From positions 1-64,000 of the forward strand of contig NZ_JAFBAR010000009.1 of assembly GCF_019247635.1 (NCBI RefSeq): 64,000 nucleotides of DNA, in the 5' to 3' direction. Position numbers and translations under genes: made by a program. This DNA comes from Mycobacterium sp. Its GTDB lineage: Bacteria; Actinomycetota; Actinomycetes; Mycobacteriales; Mycobacteriaceae. The notes under the pieces were generated by a model, which was not told the DNA's origin, searched no databases, and worked only from the letters and a program-made list of their open reading frames with translations. Below, one piece after another: positions 52,927 through 64,000 of the stretch; the stretch's first letter is position 1; the number at the start of each line of letters is the position of its first letter.

Positions 52927-53247
52927 TTAGGGCGCCGGTGGCCCGGGCGCGTGGCTAGCGCCGTTGGCACCCCCCGCACGGGGATGCGGGCTGGGGCAGG
53001 TGAGCCGGGGAATGCAGCCGCAGTTGAGGCCGACGATGCACGCGCCTCCACCGGCGGGACGCACCGGCAGGGCGCCACCTCCACCGCGGGGGTCACCGGG
53101 ATCCGGCGCAGGCGCCACGCTGGACGGCGGGGTCGACGCTATCGGTGCACCGGTTGGCGACGGCGTGGCGCTGAAGCCGATCACCGAGGTGAGCACGGCC
53201 GCGCCGGCGCATAGGGCCAGCGCCGTCCTGGCTCGGCCGTCGCGCAT
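52927..53247 (-). CDS. Small Pro/Gly-rich exported protein
   Basis: About 106 residues with signal sequence MRDGRARTALALCAGAAVLTSVIGFSA, a Pro/Ser/Ala linker, then a segment with CIVGLNCGCIPRLTC (four cysteines), suggesting disulfides in the cell wall. ATG 53247 is preferred. Cys-rich tail and signal style recall the proteins at 17960 and 18509. Function unknown. Confidence 0.6.
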   Translation of the reverse strand: MRDGRARTALALCAGAAVLTSVIGFSATPSPTGAPIASTPPSSVAPAPDPGDPRGGGGALPVRPAGGGACIVGLNCGCIPRLTCPSPHPRAGGANGASHAPGPPAP

Positions 53248-53290
53248 GGCCTCACTGTAGTGCTTCGAGCCCAACCTGGCATTCGCGCAA

Positions 53291-54598
53291 CTACCAGTAA
53301 CCGACGGCGTTTCGAAACAACTCCGTCAGAACGGGTTTGGTCATCTCGCGCGGGGCGTTCTGCAGCAGGCGCTGCTGCGCGTAAGCACCCTCGGTGAGGG
53401 CCCGCACGTCATCTTCGGTGTAGCCGACACCGCCCAACCCGTTGGGCATGCCGACCGCACGCATGATCCGGATGAGTTCCCTCGCGAGTACCTCGCCCGC
53501 ATCCTCCGATGCGGCGTCTCGCGTGTCGGCACCCAGCAGCCGGGCGGCCTCCAGGTGACGCTCCGGGCTCACCTCCGCGGTGAACCGAAACACCGCCGGT
53601 GCGTTGACAATTACGGCCATGCCATGCGGCACAAGTGGTTCGGCGGCGGGGTAACCCGCGGGCCGGAAGTCCCGTACCAACCCGGCCACCGCGTACGCCA
53701 TTCCGTGCGGCGCGTGCACGCCGGCGTTGCCGAAGGCGATGCCCGCCAGCGTGGCGGCCCACATCATCTGCTCCCGGGCCGCGCCGTCGGTGGCATCGTG
53801 CACCGCTCGCTCCAGGAACTGCCCCAACAGGCGCAGAGCCTCCCTGCAGCCCAGATCGCTCCACGGGTTGGCACCCTGGCTCATCGGCCGCTGGCTGGCA
53901 CGTTGGGGAGCGGCCCGGCCGACGTAGGGCCGGGCGGTGTAGGACTCCAACGCGTGGGACAGCACATCGAGCCCCGCCGAGGCGACGACCTCGGGGGGTA
54001 AGGTCGCGGTGCAGTCGGGGTCGACGAGGGCTTCGGTGGGACGCAGCGCGGGTGACGCGATGCCGGTCTTCGCCTCCAGCGACAGGAAGTCGAAGATCGT
54101 GATGCCGGTGACCTCACTGCCGGTGCCCGCCGTAGTGGGGCAGGCGATGTGTGGCTTGAGTGGGCCGGGTACGGGTTTGGCCTGACCCACGGGCGCGTTG
54201 ACGTAGGTTGCGAAATCGGCGGGGTAGGTGGCGTAGAGGTTAGCGGCCTTGCAGGTGTCGATGACCGAGCCGCCGCCCAGAGACACATAGCCGTCGGGGT
54301 CGACCTCGTGGGCGAAACGCGCCGCGTCCAGGAACGACGCGTCGGTGGGCTCTACGTGCACGTCGGTGTAGGTGATGACGTCAAGCCCGGCCGCGAGCAG
54401 CGAATCGCGCGTCTTGTCAAAGACCGGCAGATGGGCGACTCGGGCGTCGGAGAACAACGCCACCCTGCCTAACCCGAGGGCGCCGGCCCTGTCGCCGACC
54501 TCGGCCAGGCAGCCACGCCCGAAGGTGATGCGCGAGGAATCGACGGTAAAGGCGCCGTCGCAGCCCTTCGCCGCGACTGGATACTGGCAGCACGCCAT
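53291..54598 (-). CDS. Iron-containing alcohol dehydrogenase, hydroxyacid-oxoacid transhydrogenase-like
   Basis: About 435 residues of the group III ADH family: [19 protein letters not shown] (NAD-binding GGGS), [48 protein letters not shown] (the D and H ligands), [25 protein letters not shown] and [14 protein letters not shown] with further His ligands. The length and the long insert [28 protein letters not shown] fit HOT (ADHFE1)-type enzymes, which pass hydride between 4-hydroxybutyrate-like and 2-oxo acids. ATG 54598 is preferred. Confidence 0.88.
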   Translation of the reverse strand: MACCQYPVAAKGCDGAFTVDSSRITFGRGCLAEVGDRAGALGLGRVALFSDARVAHLPVFDKTRDSLLAAGLDVITYTDVHVEPTDASFLDAARFAHEVDPDGYVSLGGGSVIDTCKAANLYATYPADFATYVNAPVGQAKPVPGPLKPHIACPTTAGTGSEVTGITIFDFLSLEAKTGIASPALRPTEALVDPDCTATLPPEVVASAGLDVLSHALESYTARPYVGRAAPQRASQRPMSQGANPWSDLGCREALRLLGQFLERAVHDATDGAAREQMMWAATLAGIAFGNAGVHAPHGMAYAVAGLVRDFRPAGYPAAEPLVPHGMAVIVNAPAVFRFTAEVSPERHLEAARLLGADTRDAASEDAGEVLARELIRIMRAVGMPNGLGGVGYTEDDVRALTEGAYAQQRLLQNAPREMTKPVLTELFRNAVGYW

Positions 54599-54706
54599 CG
54601 CGTCCCTCCGCAAAGTCAGGAATGCCCAACGGGTTTGACAATACGGGCCGCCTCGACGACGGCGGCGCGGCGCCGGGCGATGACGTCGGTGTCCGGGGCG
54701 CCGGCC

Positions 54707-55534
54707 TCACCAGACGCGGACGTAGTCCACGAGCATCTGCGCGGGATAGGTTCCCGACCCGGGGTCGCCTCCGCCGGAGCCGGCAACCGCGAGGTTCAAC
54801 ACCGGAAACACGGTGTATCCCGGGTCATTGAACGGCCAGTCCGCCAGCGAGTTGGCCGCCACGGTGAAGTACGGCTCCGCTCCGTCGGCATAGTCCCGCC
54901 AGAAGCGCATTCCGGCGTCATCCCACTGGCACCGCCAGGTGTGCCACGCGCTATCGAGCGCGAGGTTGTGGGTTTTCCACTCCGAGCCGTTCGATTTGGC
55001 GTGGACCGTGGTTGCCGCCGGCCAGCTTCCGTTGCCGTACCACTCGAGGATGTCGATCTCGCCGCGGTCATCGTTGCCCAACCACCAGGCGGGCCAACAA
55101 CCGGCGGTGAGGCAATCCAGTTTCACCCGCGCCTCCCACGTGTGGCCGATGCCGCCCCGCCACGGGCTCTGCAGCTTGCCGCCGTAAAAGGTGCCGCCGT
55201 CCTTTGCCGCGCGGAGGACCAGGTTGGAATTCCCGTCCAAAAACACGTTCTGCCGGTCGTCGCGGTACTGGCCGACATTCTCGGGACGCTCCCAGTACGT
55301 CGGGTCCTTCATCGTTTCGCGTGCCCGCGCCACCGTCCACTTCGAGGCGTCCGGAGCGGAGCCGGCAGGACCATCGAACTCGTCCTGGAAGACGTAGTTT
55401 CCCGATGGCGATGGCGCGGCGGGAGGTTCCGCGCGCCGGGACGGGTCGGCTCCGGCTTCCGGAATCGGGATCGCGGCCGCCAGGGCGCCGATACCCGCCA
55501 TCAACATCATGCTGCGACGATCCATCTCAGGCAT
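54707..55534 (-). CDS. Secreted glycoside hydrolase family 16 (beta-1,3-glucanase-like)
   Basis: A 275-residue protein. The N-terminus MDRRSMMLMAGIGALAAAIPIPEAGA is a Tat-like signal (twin Arg), starting at 55525 or at ATG 55534. The GH16 catalytic motif E-I-D-I-x-E is in DRGEIDILEWYGNGSW, and WTWEARVKLD- and WHTWRCQWDD-like segments frame the jelly roll. It resembles M. tuberculosis Rv0315, annotated as a possible beta-1,3-glucanase. It should act outside the cell on glucan. Confidence 0.87.
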   Translation of the reverse strand: MPEMDRRSMMLMAGIGALAAAIPIPEAGADPSRRAEPPAAPSPSGNYVFQDEFDGPAGSAPDASKWTVARARETMKDPTYWERPENVGQYRDDRQNVFLDGNSNLVLRAAKDGGTFYGGKLQSPWRGGIGHTWEARVKLDCLTAGCWPAWWLGNDDRGEIDILEWYGNGSWPAATTVHAKSNGSEWKTHNLALDSAWHTWRCQWDDAGMRFWRDYADGAEPYFTVAANSLADWPFNDPGYTVFPVLNLAVAGSGGGDPGSGTYPAQMLVDYVRVW

Positions 55535-56294
55535 AAGCAAGCGACGATAGCAGTCAAGGCCATCCCCGACTAAAACCGGAATGGCGCCAGCAACACCGTT
55601 TCCGGCATGCCAAGCCCGCGCGATACCGGCCGATTCACCAGGTGGAACGGTAAATTTGCGCAACAGTACCGAATAACTCAGCAAATATCACGACGGCGGC
55701 GTGACCGGGCCTTGGCTCGCGCCGATTCGCCGACAGTAAGCGCCGCAGCTGTCCCGGCGGGACCCGCCTGTCGTTGCATCTGCAGCACGGGTGCGTTCAC
55801 CGCCGAACTAAATGCTTTGCTGTGCAACGCAATAACGAACGCGTATGCCCGTTACCCTGGGTCCGCGCCCATTCAGCCGAGCTGGGACATGAGTATGGAT
55901 ATCGGCACTGCGAAACGCGTGAATCAGGGCCTCCAAATATTCACGGCTAATTCTTAGCTTTCGTATCGGTTTGGTCACAGGTTTAGCTGGGCATCCTGGT
56001 TCTCGACGGCTTGAATACCAGTTGAAATGCGTAGGGACAGAATCGGCCGGGGACTTGGTGAGGAGTTGACAATCGTGGCGAATGCATCAACGGCGGTGGT
56101 CTTCCTTGAGTCACATCCGGCCTGGATAGCGGCGCGACAGCTGGAGCGTGAACGCAGCGACTCGATGCACCGGCATCCGTCGGCTCGCGGCCGGCGCCGC
56201 GTCTCTGCCGGCGCCGCAAGCCTTGGCCAGGACCTCAGGCTGTGTCCCGACACGCCGGCCTGATTGGCGAAGAGTCGGCGTAGACGGCTGAAAT
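55535..56294. other. 760-bp stretch with no convincing gene
   Basis: Short open frames exist on both strands but have no convincing family match. One at about 56075 on the plus strand (GTG with GAGGAG about 10 bases upstream, giving ANASTAVVFLESHPAWIAARQLERERS) is possible but ends in Arg-rich sequence. The region is less GC-rich than its surroundings between about 55800 and 56060 and may hold promoters for the GH16 gene or an RNA. Confidence 0.5.
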
Positions 56295-56333
56295 GGAAAA
56301 GTTCCGAGCCTAAAGCAGGCTCGGAACTTTTCC
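56295..56333. terminator. Perfect 17-bp hairpin, likely terminator
   Basis: GGAAAAGTTCCGAGCCT (56295-56311) pairs perfectly with 56317-56333 around the loop AAAGC. Because the arms begin with GGAAAA and end with TTTTCC, there is a T-rich 3' arm in either direction. It lies 25 bp past the stop of the small membrane protein gene (minus strand, 56359). Confidence 0.75.
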
Positions 56334-56358
56334 GGTCTTTGCACCCGAGGCGCGCGCG

Positions 56359-56613
56359 TCAATCCCCCCTGGAATAGCGGGTCAGGAAGCCAACAGCCGC
56401 GACCGCTGCGATGGCACCCAGCACACCCCACAGCACGAATTGGAACGCCACGGCGCCCAGGTACCAACCAAACGTCATCGAAATGTAAAGCAGCCACAGC
56501 AGGCGGAAGGCGGACCAAGCCGCGAACAACCCGCAACTGATCCCGATGTAGAGGCTGCGTTGCCGATCGACACGGTTGATCTGTTGCTCGATGTTGGCCG
56601 GCACGATTTTCAT
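56359..56613 (-). CDS. Small membrane protein (84 aa, two TM segments)
   Basis: An 84-residue protein with a hydrophilic start (MKIVPANIEQQINRVDRQRS), TM1 at about 21-45 (LYIGISCGLFAAWSAFRLLWLLYI) and TM2 at about 52-76 (GAVAFQFVLWGVLGAIAAVAAVGFL). It has a good ribosome-binding site (AAGGAT, 7 bases before the ATG) and a strong terminator after it, so it is a real single-gene unit. No family recognised. Confidence 0.7.
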   Translation of the reverse strand: MKIVPANIEQQINRVDRQRSLYIGISCGLFAAWSAFRLLWLLYISMTFGWYLGAVAFQFVLWGVLGAIAAVAAVGFLTRYSRGD

Positions 56614-56821
56614 TTGCTGTCATCCTTTTCTTTGGAACGGCGCCTTGTTGGCTGTCGTCGTTGCAGCAAGTACAGACCGTGCCGCTCGCTACCGATCCCA
56701 AAAACACGGGGTACCGGAGTGTGCGTCGCTCCGGGTCGTCGTCGGGCTGGACCGTGACGATGCCAGGCGAGGAGGACCTGTCTCCCGAGATCAGGCACGC
56801 ACAGCGCGAGGCGTGACCGGC

Positions 56822-57517
56822 CTACAACTTGCCGGCGACGAAGTCGGCGGCCTGGTTGGCCATGCCCGCGTCGATGTACGCGGAGGCAAGGTGTTGTGGC
56901 CAGTTCTCTTTCCAGGTGTTGGGGTCGGCCGGGTTGCAGACCGGGTCCGCGCCGTGACACAACTCGATGGTCCGGTCGTTGTAGATCGGGTTGAAGTTCG
57001 TGATCGGCCCCACCCACTGGCTCCCGTTGCCGAACAGTGCGACCGCGGCGATGTGCTGATCGGCGCCGGCCGGCAAGGGATTGTCAAATCCGAACGCGGA
57101 GAACGGCACAGCCAGCACCACGTCGGTAACCGCCGCGCCGAGCGAGTAGCCGCCAAGCACCAGTCGGGTATCCGGGCAGTTGTTGATCATCGACTGGATG
57201 TGCTGGCTCATGTCGTTGGCGCCGACGTCCACCTCGGTGTCGGCGGGGTACTTGACCGCATAGGAACCGAAGCTTCTATCTCCCACCTTCGAGCTCAACG
57301 CGTCGATGAACGCATTGCCCAGTACTCCCGGTCCCGATGACTCGTATCGGCCGCGGGCGAAGACGACCTGAACCTGAGGGCAACTCGCCGCGGCGGCCGA
57401 CGCCGCGGCCCCGGGGACGCCGGACGGTAATGCCCCGGCGGCAAATGTTGACGCGGCGGCGATCGCGAGCGCCGCGAGACCTACGTTGACCGGCGTACGA
57501 GCAAGGGGAACGCGCAC
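56822..57517 (-). CDS. Secreted cutinase-family esterase
   Basis: A 231-residue protein with signal sequence (about residues 1-40, ending AAASAAAASC). Cutinase triad: Ser in LVLGGYSLGAAVTD (GYSxG), Asp in HGADPVCNPADP, His in WPQHLASAYIDAG. Four cysteines fit two disulfides. The usual ARGT after the first strand is ARGR here. It resembles the M. tuberculosis Cfp21/Culp proteins, which hydrolyse short to medium-chain esters outside the cell. Confidence 0.9.
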   Translation of the reverse strand: MRVPLARTPVNVGLAALAIAAASTFAAGALPSGVPGAAASAAAASCPQVQVVFARGRYESSGPGVLGNAFIDALSSKVGDRSFGSYAVKYPADTEVDVGANDMSQHIQSMINNCPDTRLVLGGYSLGAAVTDVVLAVPFSAFGFDNPLPAGADQHIAAVALFGNGSQWVGPITNFNPIYNDRTIELCHGADPVCNPADPNTWKENWPQHLASAYIDAGMANQAADFVAGKL

Positions 57518-57584
57518 AGCATGATGTTAGCGATTCGCGCGTGGCGTGGCGCGACGAAAAATTCAGCCGTGTTAGGCCAGACCA

Positions 57585-57618
57585 CGACACCCCGCGAACC
57601 AAGGCTCGCGGGGTGTCG
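57585..57618 (-). terminator. 13-bp perfect hairpin after katG
   Basis: CGACACCCCGCGA (57585-57597) pairs perfectly with 57606-57618 around an 8-nt loop. It starts 13 bp past the katG stop (57631). There is no T-tract directly after it, but the stem is strong. It is likely the furA-katG terminator. Confidence 0.7.
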
Positions 57619-57630
57619 CAGCTCGGCCCG

Positions 57631-59907
<2,277 letters not shown>

Positions 59908-59919
59908 TCACGGCTGTGA

Positions 59920-60357
59920 TCAGGGAACAGCGGTCGAGCAGTCAGAACACAGGCCCCAGTAGATGACCTCGGCCTCGTCGAGAACGAAGCCCTCCAGCGC
60001 GTTGTCCTCAAGTGGGGTCAAACACGGCGCATCACCGACCGCGCAATCGACGTCGGCGATGATGCCGCAGGACCGACACACGACGTGGTGGTGGTTGTCG
60101 CCAACCCGAGATTCGTAGCGGGCGACCAGGCCCAACGGCTGGATCCGCCGGACCAGTCCCGCCGAGGTCAGCGCACCCAGTACGTCGTAAACCGCCTGGC
60201 GTGAAACATCGGGCAGACCGACCCGCACCGCCGAGAAAATCGTGTCGGTGTCGGCGTGGGGGTGGGCATGCACCGCCTCGAGGACAGCCAATCTAGGGCG
60301 TGTCACACGCAGCTCGGCCGTTCGCAGCTGCGCCGCGTAATCCGGCGTCTCCGACAC
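59920..60357 (-). CDS. furA: Ferric uptake regulator family repressor FurA
   Basis: A 145-residue Fur protein. Winged helix at about 15-75 (RVTRPRLAVLEAVHAHPHADTDTIFSAVRVGLPDVSRQAVYDVLGALTSAGLVRRI), metal site H89-H90-H91 with C94/C97, and C137/C140 as the second Cys pair. In M. tuberculosis FurA represses furA-katG and is released by peroxide. The start is GTG 60357, directly 6 bases after a -10 element, so translation is probably leaderless. Confidence 0.95.
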   Translation of the reverse strand: MSETPDYAAQLRTAELRVTRPRLAVLEAVHAHPHADTDTIFSAVRVGLPDVSRQAVYDVLGALTSAGLVRRIQPLGLVARYESRVGDNHHHVVCRSCGIIADVDCAVGDAPCLTPLEDNALEGFVLDEAEVIYWGLCSDCSTAVP

Positions 60358-60363
60358 TCTGCC

Positions 60364-60392
60364 AATATGACGAGTTATCTGGAATCAGTCAA
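60364..60392 (-). promoter_or_regulatory. furA-katG promoter
   Basis: Read on the minus strand: -35 TTGACT (60392-60387), a 17-bp spacer, -10 CATATT (60369-60364), 6 bases, then the furA GTG (60357). The spacer is AT-rich, as expected for the FurA operator. A leaderless furA mRNA from this promoter is described for mycobacteria. Confidence 0.75.
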
Positions 60393-60468
60393 GACTTCAC
60401 CGCAGCGCGATAAGCGCGGGCCGCGTGGGCCGCGTTTTCCCGCGGGCTGTGCGGGTATCAGCCCAGCC

Positions 60469-61980
60469 GTGACTTCTTTGTGGCTTGAAAATCGGGCGCA
60501 ACAACCTTGGGCTGCCAATCAGATTGACGACGGGCCCCGGTCCGTCGATGTGCTCGTCGTCGGCGCCGGGATCACCGGGTTGATGACCGCAGTGTTGCTG
60601 GCCCGCGCCGGAAAGTCGGTGTTGGTTCTCGAGGCGCGCACCGTCGGCTCATGCGCGACCGGAAACACCACCGCCAAGATCAGCCTCCTGCAGGGCAGCC
60701 ACCTGTCGAAGATCCTGTCCAGGCACGGCAAGGACACCGCCCGCGCCTACGTGGACGGCAATCGCGAGGGCCAGCAATGGATCCTTGACCATTGCGAGAC
60801 ACACGGCATCGCGGTGCAGCGCGAGGATGCCTACACCTACGCCCAGTCCACCAAGGGTGTCAAAGCCGCGCGCGCCGAACTGGCCGCGTGCCAAGCGGCC
60901 GGACTGCCCGTCGAGTGGGATGACAATGCGCCCGTGCCGTTTCCGTACCACGGCGGTGTGCGCCTGCCTGCCCAGGCCCAGTTCGACCCGATGCCGTTTT
61001 TGGACTCGTTAGCCACAGAGCTACTCACCCGCGGCGGTCGACTCGTGGAACGCGCGCGGGTTCGCCGAGTGTCCAGCCGCGGCGAGAGCGTGCGCGTAGA
61101 GGTCGTAACAGCCGCGCAGTCGGATATCGAAATCGAGACCGCACAACTGGTCCTTGCCACCGGCATCCCCATCTTGGACCGTGGCGGCTATTTCGCCCGC
61201 GTGAAGCCCAGCCGCTCCTACTGCTTGGCCTTCAAGGTGCCCGGCGAAATCACCCGACCGATGATGATTTCCACCGATTCGCCGACGCGGTCGGTGCGTT
61301 ACGCGCCGGTGCCAGACGGGGAGTTGCTCATTGTGGGCGGCGCCGGCCACACCGTGGGCCGCGAAAGGAGCCCGTCCAAAGCGCTCGACGAGCTGTCATC
61401 CTGGGCCGGTACGCACTACCCGGGAGCGGTACAAACCCATTTTTGGTCGGCGCAAGACTACACCCCGATCGACGAATTGCCCTATGTCGGACCCATTTTG
61501 CCGAACAACGAAAAAATCTATGTTGCAACGGGTTTCAACAAGTGGGGGATGACCAACGGCGCCGCTGCGGCGTTGGCCCTGTCGAGCCGGATATTGGGCG
61601 GCCGGATGGACTGGTCCAGCGCGTTTGCCAGCTGGAGCTCCCATGAGCTGACGGGCCTGCTGACCGCCATGCAGGCCAATCTCGAGGTCGGCTTGACGTT
61701 GACGACCGGCTGGATCACCCCGGCGACCCGCTGGGGCCGGCGCAGCCCCAACGGCGATGAGGGCGGCGTGGTGAGCGGACCGCCCTGGCATCTGGAAGCA
61801 AGGTGCCGGGTCGACGGAACCGAGCACACCGTGTCGCCGGTATGCCCGCACCTCGGCGGGATCGTGAATTGGAACGACGCCGACAAGGCCTGGGAATGTC
61901 CACTGCATGGATCCCGGTTCGCGCCGGACGGCGAGCTGCTGGAGGGTCCGGCCACCAGAGACCTGACCGCATCGCGCTGA
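60469..61980 (+). CDS. FAD-dependent oxidoreductase with C-terminal Rieske domain
   Basis: About 503 residues. The N-terminal DAO-type FAD domain has VDVLVVGAGITGLMTAVLLARAGKSVLVLEA (GxGxxG) and the ATG-like SCATGNTTAKISLLQG. From about residue 430 a Rieske [2Fe-2S] domain follows: VCPHLGGIVNWNDADKAWECPLHGSRFAPDG, with C-x-H and C-x2-H. Such fusions (glycine-oxidase-like DAO plus Rieske) are known but poorly characterised. GTG 60469 is preferred; ATG 60367 would start inside the divergent furA promoter. Confidence 0.88.
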   Translation: MTSLWLENRAQQPWAANQIDDGPRSVDVLVVGAGITGLMTAVLLARAGKSVLVLEARTVGSCATGNTTAKISLLQGSHLSKILSRHGKDTARAYVDGNREGQQWILDHCETHGIAVQREDAYTYAQSTKGVKAARAELAACQAAGLPVEWDDNAPVPFPYHGGVRLPAQAQFDPMPFLDSLATELLTRGGRLVERARVRRVSSRGESVRVEVVTAAQSDIEIETAQLVLATGIPILDRGGYFARVKPSRSYCLAFKVPGEITRPMMISTDSPTRSVRYAPVPDGELLIVGGAGHTVGRERSPSKALDELSSWAGTHYPGAVQTHFWSAQDYTPIDELPYVGPILPNNEKIYVATGFNKWGMTNGAAAALALSSRILGGRMDWSSAFASWSSHELTGLLTAMQANLEVGLTLTTGWITPATRWGRRSPNGDEGGVVSGPPWHLEARCRVDGTEHTVSPVCPHLGGIVNWNDADKAWECPLHGSRFAPDGELLEGPATRDLTASR

Positions 61981-62022
61981 CCGGCCGGTGCACCGCTGCC
62001 GCTGCACCCGGTGAGGCGATAG

Positions 62023-63726
<1,704 letters not shown>

Positions 63727-63752
<26 letters not shown>

Positions 63753-64000
63753 GCGTCTCTTCGCCCTCGGTGCCTTTCGCGGCGTGCGGTGGTTTGCGGA
63801 AATACATTGCCACGCTTTTACCTACGAGGGGGTTGAGCAGCGACTCGGCCACCTGCGTTAGCTTTGGCCGACGCGTCAGATCCCAGACCAGCAGTTTGTG
63901 ATACGCAGCTACCGCCGGATGACTCGCGTTCGACACGCCCACAGCGCATTTCAGCCACCAGAATGGCGAGTGCAATGCATGCGCATGGTGGGTATGCGTC
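63727..64000 (-). CDS. C-terminal part of a SAM-dependent methyltransferase (5' beyond window edge)
   Basis: The frame stays open to the window end. It reads THTHHAHALHSPFWWLKCAVGV, then HPAVAAYHKLLVWDLTRRPKLTQVAESLLNPLVGKSVAMYFRKPPHAAKGTEGEE. The block LTRRPKLTQVAESLLNPLVGKSVAxYFRKP recalls the end of mycobacterial class I methyltransferases clustered with the cyclase-like gene; the catalytic part is outside the window. It overlaps the cyclase-like gene by 26 bp. Confidence 0.65.

Noticed and set aside
56075..56263. Possible 62-codon gene with GTG start
   Set aside because: The ribosome-binding site is about 10 bases away and the C-terminal half is Arg-rich low-complexity; no support beyond an open frame.

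Overview
The window is from a slow-growing, non-tuberculous Mycobacterium. The evidence is high GC throughout, two PE_PGRS genes with glycine-rich repeats, a furA-katG pair, a two-domain isocitrate lyase, a FadD31-type fatty-acyl-AMP ligase, Tpx, a cutinase, and many F420/LLM-type oxidoreductases and short-chain dehydrogenases. From memory of the H37Rv map, many genes correspond to Rv1908c-Rv1932 (katG, furA, PEBP protein, fadB5, aceA, Bet v1-like protein, beta-lactamase-like lipoprotein, fadD31, DUF2071, SDR, DJ-1, AraC/GlxA, tpx). Here they are split: furA-katG lies near the right end, about 45 kb from the others. PE_PGRS genes argue against the M. avium complex; the species cannot be named from the sequence alone.

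Layout. 1-2.2 kb: 3' part of a PE_PGRS gene with 183-bp tandem repeats. 2.5-11.1 kb: glycosyltransferase, MFS transporter, amidohydrolase, small membrane protein, STAS protein, lipoprotein, SRPBCC-nitroreductase pair, a frameshifted gene, a small tandem-repeat array and an acyl-CoA ligase. 11.3-30.3 kb: the block that matches Rv1910c-Rv1932, interrupted by a PE_PGRS gene and several small exported proteins. 30.3-36 kb: methyltransferases, an LLM oxidoreductase, epimerases and an acyl-CoA dehydrogenase. 36-40.7 kb: a tight minus-strand operon of an AveC-like membrane protein, a MoxR/NorQ AAA+ ATPase, a NorD-like VWA protein and an epimerase, divergent from a TetR regulator with two palindromes between them. 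41.4-49.9 kb: an aldehyde dehydrogenase, then a long plus-strand run with two Rieske oxygenases, each followed by a small paralogous partner, plus an amidohydrolase, MarR, [2Fe-2S] ferredoxin, SDR and TauD dioxygenase. 50-57.5 kb: small membrane and NYN proteins, epimerase, hydrolase, iron alcohol dehydrogenase, GH16 glucanase and cutinase. 57.6-64 kb: katG-furA, an FAD/Rieske oxidoreductase, and the edge of a methyltransferase/cyclase-like cluster.

How the parts may work together. The 30-50 kb region looks like a catabolic or lipid-modifying accessory region. It has Rieske and 2-oxoglutarate oxygenases, ferredoxin, SDRs, ALDH, acyl-CoA dehydrogenase and an AAA+/VWA pair of the type that activates metalloenzymes. 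Two divergent promoters in it, 8 kb apart, share a nearly identical 13-bp motif, which suggests co-regulation. The substrate cannot be told from sequence. The most novel-looking elements are the AveC/MoxR/VWA operon and the duplicated Rieske-plus-small-protein modules.
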